From the NCBI GenBank assembly GCA_903915035.1, contig CAIWRI010000085.1:1-40472 (forward strand): a stretch of 40,472 nucleotides of DNA, read 5' to 3'. The position numbers and the translations under genes are program-made. Shown here piece after piece: positions 35,599 to 40,472 of the stretch (position 1 is the stretch's first letter; every line of letters begins with the position of its first letter). Below the pieces are notes generated by a model that saw nothing but the letters and a program-made list of their open reading frames with translations, did not search any database and was not told where the DNA came from. This DNA comes from an uncultured Nitrosomonadales bacterium (GTDB lineage: Bacteria > Pseudomonadota > Gammaproteobacteria > Burkholderiales > Gallionellaceae).

Positions 35599-36453
35599 TT
35601 ACGCTCCGTGATGCAAAGGTTCGCCGCTACGTCGTGCCTGCCACTCGATCAGCGATTTTACCAGCAAGGTAACTACCGCCAGCAGCGCCAGCAGAGATGC
35701 CACCGCAAAGGCTGCGACAAAGTTATATTCGTTGTAGAGAATTTCAACATGCAACGGCATGGTATTGGTCATGCCGCGTATATGGCCGGAGACCACCGAC
35801 ACGGCACCAAATTCACCCATTGCACGCGCATTACATAAAATCACCCCGTACAGCAGCCCCCATTTGACATTCGGCAAGGTCACGCGGGTGAAAGTTTGCC
35901 AGCCGGACGCGCCGAGTGAAACTGCCGCTTCCTCTTCCTCTTTGCCCTGCGCCTGCATCAGCGGGATCAGTTCACGCGCAATAAACGGAAAAGTGACAAA
36001 GATGGTCGCCAGTACAATGCCGGGCACGGCGAAGAGCAGTTTGATGTCATGCGCCTGTAGCCAGTGACCGAACCAGCCCTGTGCGCCGAACAGCAGCACA
36101 TACACCAGTCCTGATACGACGGGGCTAACGGCAAAGGGCAGATCAATCAGCGTAATCAACAGGCTTTTTCCCTTGAACTCGAACTTGGCAATCGCCCATG
36201 CTGCGGCAATACCAAACACCAGATTGCAAGGTACTGCGATGCCGGATGCGATAAGCGTCAGCTTTATGGCGGATAAGGCATCGGCTTCCTGTAGTGCCGC
36301 CCAGTATAGTCCCCAGCCTTTACTCAAGGCCTGATAGAAAACGGCAAACAAGGGCAGTCCCAAAAACAGCAGCAGATAGACGAGCGCCACGCCGATAAAC
36401 AGCAAGGTCACGCTCCGGGATTCATGGGTTGCGATTCTGGTAGATTGTGACAT
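35599..36453 (-). CDS. cysW: sulfate ABC transporter permease CysW
   Basis: One of the two membrane subunits of the sulfate importer. About six transmembrane helices; the coupling-helix EAA motif is in [16 protein letters not shown] (about residues 175-190), with [12 protein letters not shown] just after. ATG at 36453 ([10 protein letters not shown]) has GAGGAG upstream; an ATG ten codons earlier (36483) is less likely. It overlaps the cysT stop by one base. 284 residues. Confidence 0.94.
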   Translation of the reverse strand: MSQSTRIATHESRSVTLLFIGVALVYLLLFLGLPLFAVFYQALSKGWGLYWAALQEADALSAIKLTLIASGIAVPCNLVFGIAAAWAIAKFEFKGKSLLITLIDLPFAVSPVVSGLVYVLLFGAQGWFGHWLQAHDIKLLFAVPGIVLATIFVTFPFIARELIPLMQAQGKEEEEAAVSLGASGWQTFTRVTLPNVKWGLLYGVILCNARAMGEFGAVSVVSGHIRGMTNTMPLHVEILYNEYNFVAAFAVASLLALLAVVTLLVKSLIEWQARRSGEPLHHGA

Positions 36454-37316
36454 TATCGAACTCCTCTGCGGCTGGTCCACCATTGCAGCGCGTTAATTGA
36501 AAACAGCAGCGCAAACGAAATCAGCAGCATGATTACCGCAATCGCTGTGGCACCTGCATAATCGTATTGTTCAAGCTTGGAGACGATAAGCAAGGGGGAT
36601 ATTTCAGAAATATAAGGCATATTTCCTGCGATGAAGATCACGGAACCGTATTCACCGATGGCACGGGCAAAAGCCAGCGAAAATCCGGTGAGCAGCGCCG
36701 GATAAATCGCGGGAAAAATCACACGACGAAACACGTCCCAGCGCCCCGCTCCCAGACTGGCAGCGGCTTCCTCCACGCCAGCCTCCACGTCTTCCAGAAC
36801 CGGTTGCACGGTACGCACCACGAACGGCAGACCGATAAAGGTCAGGGCAACCACAATACCCAGCGGAGTGTAGGCGATTTTGATGCCTTGTGCCGCGAAA
36901 TACTGACCTATCCAGCCGTGCGGGGCATATAGCGTGGCCAGCGTAATACCTGCCACGGCAGTGGGTAAGGCAAAGGGCAAATCGACCAGCGCATCAATGA
37001 TGCGTTTGCCGGGGAAGCGATAGCGCACCAGCACCCAGGCGACAATCAGGCCGAAAAAAGCGTTAATCACCGCAGCAGCAAGCGAGGTAAGAAAAGTGAC
37101 GCGCAGTGAGGCCAGCACACGATCATTGCCCAGCACCGCGAAAAAACCGCCCCATCCCAGATTCGCTGTCTTAAAAAACAACGCAGACAATGGCACCAGT
37201 ACGATCAGCGATAGATAAAGCAGCGTAAAACCCATGGCCAGATTAAAGCCGGGCAATACACTGTGGGCACGAAAACGCGTGAAGACGCGTGTCGAGCTTG
37301 CAGCCGAACGAGCCAT
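36453..37316 (-). CDS. cysT: sulfate ABC transporter permease CysT (CysU)
   Basis: The other membrane subunit of the sulfate importer. It has about six helices, the [13 protein letters not shown] segment and the EAA motif [19 protein letters not shown] (about residues 185-203), and [16 protein letters not shown]. 287 residues. ATG at 37316 with AAGGAG upstream; a TTG directly before is ignored. It is separated from the broken EAL gene by 124 bases. Confidence 0.94.
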   Translation of the reverse strand: MARSAASSTRVFTRFRAHSVLPGFNLAMGFTLLYLSLIVLVPLSALFFKTANLGWGGFFAVLGNDRVLASLRVTFLTSLAAAVINAFFGLIVAWVLVRYRFPGKRIIDALVDLPFALPTAVAGITLATLYAPHGWIGQYFAAQGIKIAYTPLGIVVALTFIGLPFVVRTVQPVLEDVEAGVEEAAASLGAGRWDVFRRVIFPAIYPALLTGFSLAFARAIGEYGSVIFIAGNMPYISEISPLLIVSKLEQYDYAGATAIAVIMLLISFALLFSINALQWWTSRRGVR

Positions 37317-37440
37317 CAAATACTCCTTAAATCAGAACAATCGGGAAGTGTACAGCAGAAAAAGACGCGTTAAAAATCATAATTTCAGCTTTGCTTAGCA
37401 GAAAATTGAATAAGCGCGAAATTGAATCTCCAGGAGCCTG

Positions 37441-38267
37441 TCAGGCTGCTACGCGCAGTCCCCAGGTTTCGGCAGCAGCAGGCCGGCCCGTTAAATAACC
37501 TTGAATCAGAAATACCCCTGCAGCACGCGCCAGTTCAAGTTGTTCCGGCGTTTCAACCCCTTCAATAATCACTTCCGAACCCAAGTCGCGTATTATTTCG
37601 ACCAGTTTTGGCAGTATACGCGCAGCTTGGTATTAACCATGGCCTGCTCGATGATGGCCCCGTCGAGCTTTACATACTCGGGAGTGAGCGTCCATAGCCT
37701 TTCCAGATTCGAATGCTCCTTGCCAAAATCGTCGATGGCAATTTTGTAACCGCGTTCACGATAATTGCTAATGGCCGCCGCCAAAAGTTTTTCGTCACTC
37801 ACGGCACCCTCGTGAATTTCGATGACGACATGTCGGGTTGCTACGTCATGCTGATGCAGCACATGCTCGAACACCCTGCCGTGCGAATTGACCGTGATGA
37901 GCAATTCAGGATGTACGTTGAGGAACAGCAATCCGTTACCGGGACCCATATTCAGGAAATTCAGCGTATGCAAAGTGCGGCACAAACGGTCGAATTTGAC
38001 CAGTCGTTCAGCTACTTCCGCCTGATGGAAGGCCGCCGGCGGCGCGACTGAAATGCTCTTTTTATCCTGAGCTCTGAGCAGCGCTTCGTAACCCAGTGGA
38101 ATATTCTTTCGCAAGTCTACAATGGGTTGAAACACGCTGGACAGATGTAGTCCGATAAAATTGGCACGTATCGCTTCGCCGTGAATTTCCAGCCGGTAGT
38201 CGTCAGCGAGATTCAGTGAATCACGCAACTCCTTTTGTAAGGCATTTAAACGATAAAGTGCAGACAT
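37441..38267 (-). pseudogene. EAL-domain c-di-GMP phosphodiesterase gene with a one-base frameshift
   Basis: The first frame (38267 to 37593, 224 codons) covers most of an EAL domain: GYEALLRA (Glu61), FLNVHPEL (Asn117), VVIEIHEG (Glu150), AIDDFG (Asp179/180), VKLDGAI (Lys200). It then ends with a stop. The remainder of the domain is intact in another frame: LPKLVEIIRDLGSE, EGVETPEQLELA, LIQGYLTGRP, to a stop at 37441. The join needs one inserted base near 37611-37620. With it the protein would have about 275 residues and all catalytic residues. Loop 6 is unusual (DFGKEHSN instead of DFGTGYSS). The gene begins 5 bases after the sbp stop, inside the sulfate operon. It may be an assembly error or a recent mutation. 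Confidence 0.85.
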
Positions 38268-38272
38268 TTCGA

Positions 38273-39274
38273 CTATTTTCGGCTGTAGAGTTGATCGAAC
38301 ACACCACCGTCCTTGAAATGCTCGGTTTGCGCCTGTTGCGCATTGCCGAATACCTCGGAAACGGTGAATAATTTCAGCGCGGGCAAAGTGGCTAAATGTT
38401 TTTTGGCTATCACGGCATCATACGGACGCAGCTCGAACTGTGCGGCAAGTTCCTGCGCTGCCGGTGTATAAAGTTGTTGCAAATAGGCTTCGGCCACTTT
38501 ACGCGTGCCGCGTTTATCCACGACCTTGTCAACGATGGATACCGGCAACTCGGCCACGATGCTCAGCGGCGGATAAACCAGATCAAATTTGTCAGCGCCG
38601 TATTCCTGTTTAATCAACCCCACTTCATTTTCAAAAGTGACCAGCACATCGCCGATTTCACGCTGCACGAAAGTCGTCGTTGCACCGCGCCCGCCGGTTT
38701 CCAGCACCGGTACATTGGCAAATATTTTGCCGACCAGTTCACGCGCCTGAACCGCTTTACCGCCCTGTTTGATGACAGAGCCCCAGGCGGCAAGATAAGC
38801 ATAGCGGCCATTGCCGGAAGTTTTCGGATTGGCGATGATGACGGATATGCCAGGTTTGGCCAGATCAGCCCAGCTCCTGATGCCTTTCGGATTGCCGTGA
38901 CGCACAAGAAAAATTGAAGTTGAACTGAATGGCGCACTGCCATTGGGCAGACGCTCCGCCCAATTGACAGGAATCAACTGCTTTTGAGCCAGAATATCCA
39001 CATCAATGGATTGATTCATGGTCACGACATCGGCCTCCAGACCATCCACCACAGCGCGCGCCTGTTTGCTCGAACCGCCGTGAGACTGGTTAATGGTGAC
39101 GTTATCGCCGGTCTTTTGTTTCCAGTATTTGACGAAAGTCGGATTGTATTTTTTGTAAAACTCACGTGACACATCATAGGACGCGTTCAATATGCTGACA
39201 TCGGCAGCAAATGCAGCGTTTGACAACATGACCACTATGCCCAGCAAAGCCAGGCGTTTTATTGGAAATTTCAT
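38273..39274 (-). CDS. sbp: sulfate-binding protein, periplasmic
   Basis: Substrate-binding component of the sulfate importer. Signal peptide at residues 1-23 (KRLALLGIVVMLSNAAFA). Mature part shows the family motifs VSILNASYDVSREFY, NQSHGGSSKQARAV, IANPKTSGNGRYAYLAAWG and LVTFENEVGL. Length 333 is normal. AGGA lies about 9 bases before the ATG. The ATG overlaps the stop of a short upstream ORF as ATGA, so initiation is probably coupled to it. No frame problem. Confidence 0.95.
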   Translation of the reverse strand: MKFPIKRLALLGIVVMLSNAAFAADVSILNASYDVSREFYKKYNPTFVKYWKQKTGDNVTINQSHGGSSKQARAVVDGLEADVVTMNQSIDVDILAQKQLIPVNWAERLPNGSAPFSSTSIFLVRHGNPKGIRSWADLAKPGISVIIANPKTSGNGRYAYLAAWGSVIKQGGKAVQARELVGKIFANVPVLETGGRGATTTFVQREIGDVLVTFENEVGLIKQEYGADKFDLVYPPLSIVAELPVSIVDKVVDKRGTRKVAEAYLQQLYTPAAQELAAQFELRPYDAVIAKKHLATLPALKLFTVSEVFGNAQQAQTEHFKDGGVFDQLYSRK

Positions 39275-39336
39275 CTGTTATATCCTTTATTCAATCGGTA
39301 TTGACAACTAACGATAGCGCGTTTGTTGCGTGACAT
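39271..39336 (-). CDS. short upstream ORF (leader peptide) overlapping sbp start
   Basis: A 21-codon ORF starting ATG at 39336 with an excellent AAGGA seven to eight bases upstream. The peptide is M-S-R-N-K-R-A-I-V-S-C-Q-Y-R-L-N-K-G-Y-N-R, basic and with a single Cys at position 11. Its TGA overlaps the sbp ATG (ATGA). It is too basic and short for a known family. Position and coupling suggest a leader peptide for sulfur-dependent control, as known in principle for actinobacterial and mycobacterial sulfur operons; that role here is an inference. Confidence 0.5.
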   Translation of the reverse strand: MSRNKRAIVSCQYRLNKGYNR

Positions 39337-39374
39337 GGTGATTTTCCTTGAGGTATTAAGCATTCTGACTGCGC

Positions 39375-39424
39375 ATGATAAGCCAGCAGGCCTGACTTGC
39401 TTAGTGTTTAAATTTATTTGCTTA
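39375..39424 (-). promoter_or_regulatory. sbp operon promoter with two TAAGCAA direct repeats (candidate CysB site)
   Basis: TATCAT (-10) at 39380-39375 on minus; transcription should start about 30 bases before the leader ATG. There is no good -35: TAAGCA overlaps that position. TAAGCAA occurs twice (39403-39397 and 39424-39418) exactly 21 bases apart, two helix turns, separated by A/T-rich sequence. A weak -35 covered by activator half-sites fits CysB control, which I infer. Confidence 0.5.
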
Positions 39425-39549
39425 TGCAAAATCCTGCGCTTCAGGATAATCACCTGCCGCATCTCGCTTATTTAACGGGGACCGGTAAACGATGATGCGT
39501 ATCAGGCGATATCGTGAGATGATCTGTACATCAATCAACGGAGTTCATT

Positions 39550-40158
39550 ATGAAATTGCTTGGCACCGCCACCAGTCCTTATGTGCGCAAGGCGCGTCTG
39601 GTCTTGCTGGAAAAGAATATCCCGCACGAATTTGTCATTGATCAGCCTCAAGAACCCGGCAGCCTCGTGCCGGGCATCAATCCGCTGGGCCGCATTCCCG
39701 CCTTGTTACTTGACGACGGTTTTTGCGTATTCGATTCCAGCGTCATTGCCGATTATGTCGATACGCTCAATGACCAACCCGTTCTGATTCCGCGTGCTGA
39801 TGTGAGAGCAAGGCTGCGCGTCAAACGTTGGGAGGCGCTGGCCGACGGCATCATGGATTCCGCGCTGGTGGTGCGCAATGAGCATGCCAGAGCGGCTGAC
39901 AAACAGGATATTGCCACACTGGATATGCACAATACGGCCATCAGCCATGCGCTGGAATATATTGCAAAATTGCTGGGTGAGCATGTCTGGTGCGAGGGCG
40001 ACGCTATTACGCTGGCCGATCTGGCGCTGCTGAGCGCATTGATTTATCTGGATTTGCGTCAGGCTGAGCGAGACTGGCGCGGCAAGCATAGTAATCTTGC
40101 CGCCTGGTTTGCTCGCCTCAGCTTGCGTTCCAGCGTGATTGAAGCGAACAGGGTATAG
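39550..40158 (+). CDS. glutathione S-transferase family protein
   Basis: Cytosolic GST, 202 residues. The thioredoxin-like N-terminal domain begins MKLLGTATSPYVRKARLV; Ser9 is the likely catalytic residue, and the cis-Pro turn is in GRIPALLLDDG (about 48-58) and FDSSVIADYV follows for glutathione binding. The C-terminal helical domain contains WCEGDAITLADLALLSAL, the typical N-capping box. CGGAG lies 6 bases before the ATG. It is divergent to the sbp operon with 213 bases between ATG and the leader peptide. Substrate unknown. Confidence 0.9.
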   Translation: MKLLGTATSPYVRKARLVLLEKNIPHEFVIDQPQEPGSLVPGINPLGRIPALLLDDGFCVFDSSVIADYVDTLNDQPVLIPRADVRARLRVKRWEALADGIMDSALVVRNEHARAADKQDIATLDMHNTAISHALEYIAKLLGEHVWCEGDAITLADLALLSALIYLDLRQAERDWRGKHSNLAAWFARLSLRSSVIEANRV

Positions 40159-40274
40159 CTGTTTTTGTGCGATGCAATGCAGAATTAATTGGTTTTCAAC
40201 CTGCATTCCTCACCGTAAGATGCAGACAGGTGAGACGAACTCTTTCGTGATGTACCCTCCCCCCGCAATAATTT

Positions 40275-40304
40275 CGGGCACCTGCAACGGGTGCCCGTTT
40301 TTTT
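40275..40304 (+). terminator. strong intrinsic terminator after the GST gene
   Basis: CGGGCACC, loop TGCAACG, GGTGCCCG, then seven T. A GC-rich 8-bp stem with a full U-tract, 116 bases after the GST stop. Clearly oriented to plus. Confidence 0.9.
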
Positions 40305-40472
40305 GCATAGACTTTAACGAGCGGCATTGAATACCTGGCTGCCAGGAGGCTTGATGATGTTACGTTTTTTCCTGAGTAATTGATGCAACGCACTCGCCAT
40401 AAAACTTCGGGTTTTTCCTTCTTTTATTCGATGCGCCTTGTTTATCACCCCTGCCTGCCGCAGGCAAGACAG
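40305..40472. other. right edge: no certain gene, competing short open frames
   Basis: Three things are seen. On plus, AGGAGG (40344-40349) precedes a 9-codon ORF at 40354-40383 whose TGA overlaps an ATG at 40383 that stays open to the window end. On minus, a frame from the edge stays open to a stop at 40314. Near the end, TGCCTGC-C-GCAGGCA (40452-40466) is a perfect palindrome. None is enough to call a gene. Confidence 0.3.

Noticed and set aside
39428..39450. ATCCTG-CGCTT-CAGGAT hairpin with TTTT on minus
   Set aside because: No minus-strand gene ends there; it lies upstream of the sbp promoter, so a terminator role has no support.
39337..39462. Longer version of the leader ORF upstream of sbp
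   Set aside because: It would run through the promoter; the internal ATG at 39336 has the good ribosome binding site.
1..40472. CRISPR repeat-spacer array
   Set aside because: No regularly spaced direct repeats of 28-37 bases were seen; the array of the type I-C system probably lies beyond the left edge, past the adaptation genes.
40314..40472. Minus-strand frame open from the right edge (52 codons)
   Set aside because: Sequence is basic and low in family-like features; an open frame of this length is expected by chance, and two other frames are open too.

Overview
This 40.5 kb window looks like a chromosomal segment of a betaproteobacterium, probably of the Nitrosomonadales type. That placement is an inference from gene families and gene order: dksA-rsmI-like-maf-yceD-rpmF-plsX-fabHDG, lapAB-pyrF-rfaE1-rfaD-cysM, and sbp-cysTWA-cysB. 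Base composition is near balanced. No rRNA, tRNA, insertion sequence or CRISPR array was found.

Left part (1-6.9 kb, minus strand): the interference half of a type I-C CRISPR-Cas operon, cas3-cas5c-cas8c-cas7c, with 4-base overlaps or gaps of a few bases. It is headed by a WYL-domain regulator 34 bases ahead of the chosen cas3 start. Two related inverted repeats lie just upstream of the regulator start and look like autoregulatory operators. An unrecognised gene begins after cas7 and runs off the left edge.

Second part (7.0-14.6 kb, minus): an RND efflux permease, a FabF-type ketosynthase and a non-standard acyl carrier protein form one tight cluster. Upstream is an alpha/beta hydrolase whose nucleophile is Cys rather than Ser. 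Then come dksA, an RsmI-like methyltransferase and a Maf-family pyrophosphatase.

Third part (14.7-24.1 kb, plus): a strong promoter starts an apparently leaderless yceD, followed by rpmF, a terminator, and plsX-fabH-fabD-fabG. The usual acpP-fabF pair is absent after fabG; there is a terminator, then a solitary GspE/PilB-type ATPase and a PAS-PAS-PAS-GGDEF-EAL protein.

Fourth part (24.3-33.2 kb): queG and tsaE are divergent with overlapping 5' ends. tsaE-amiC-ankyrin gene run on plus. On minus, lapA-lapB-pyrF-rfaE1-rfaD-cysM combine lipopolysaccharide control, heptose synthesis, pyrimidine and cysteine synthesis.

Fifth part (33.6-40.2 kb): a sulfate uptake operon on minus (leader peptide, sbp, a frameshifted EAL phosphodiesterase gene, cysT, cysW, cysA, cysB) and a divergent glutathione S-transferase gene with a strong terminator.

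Most unusual points: the ACP/ketosynthase/Cys-hydrolase/RND neighbourhood; a 21-residue Cys-containing upstream ORF whose stop overlaps the sbp start, behind a promoter with two direct repeats spaced 21 bases; the EAL gene inside the sulfate operon broken by one base; and the WYL operators before the cas operon.
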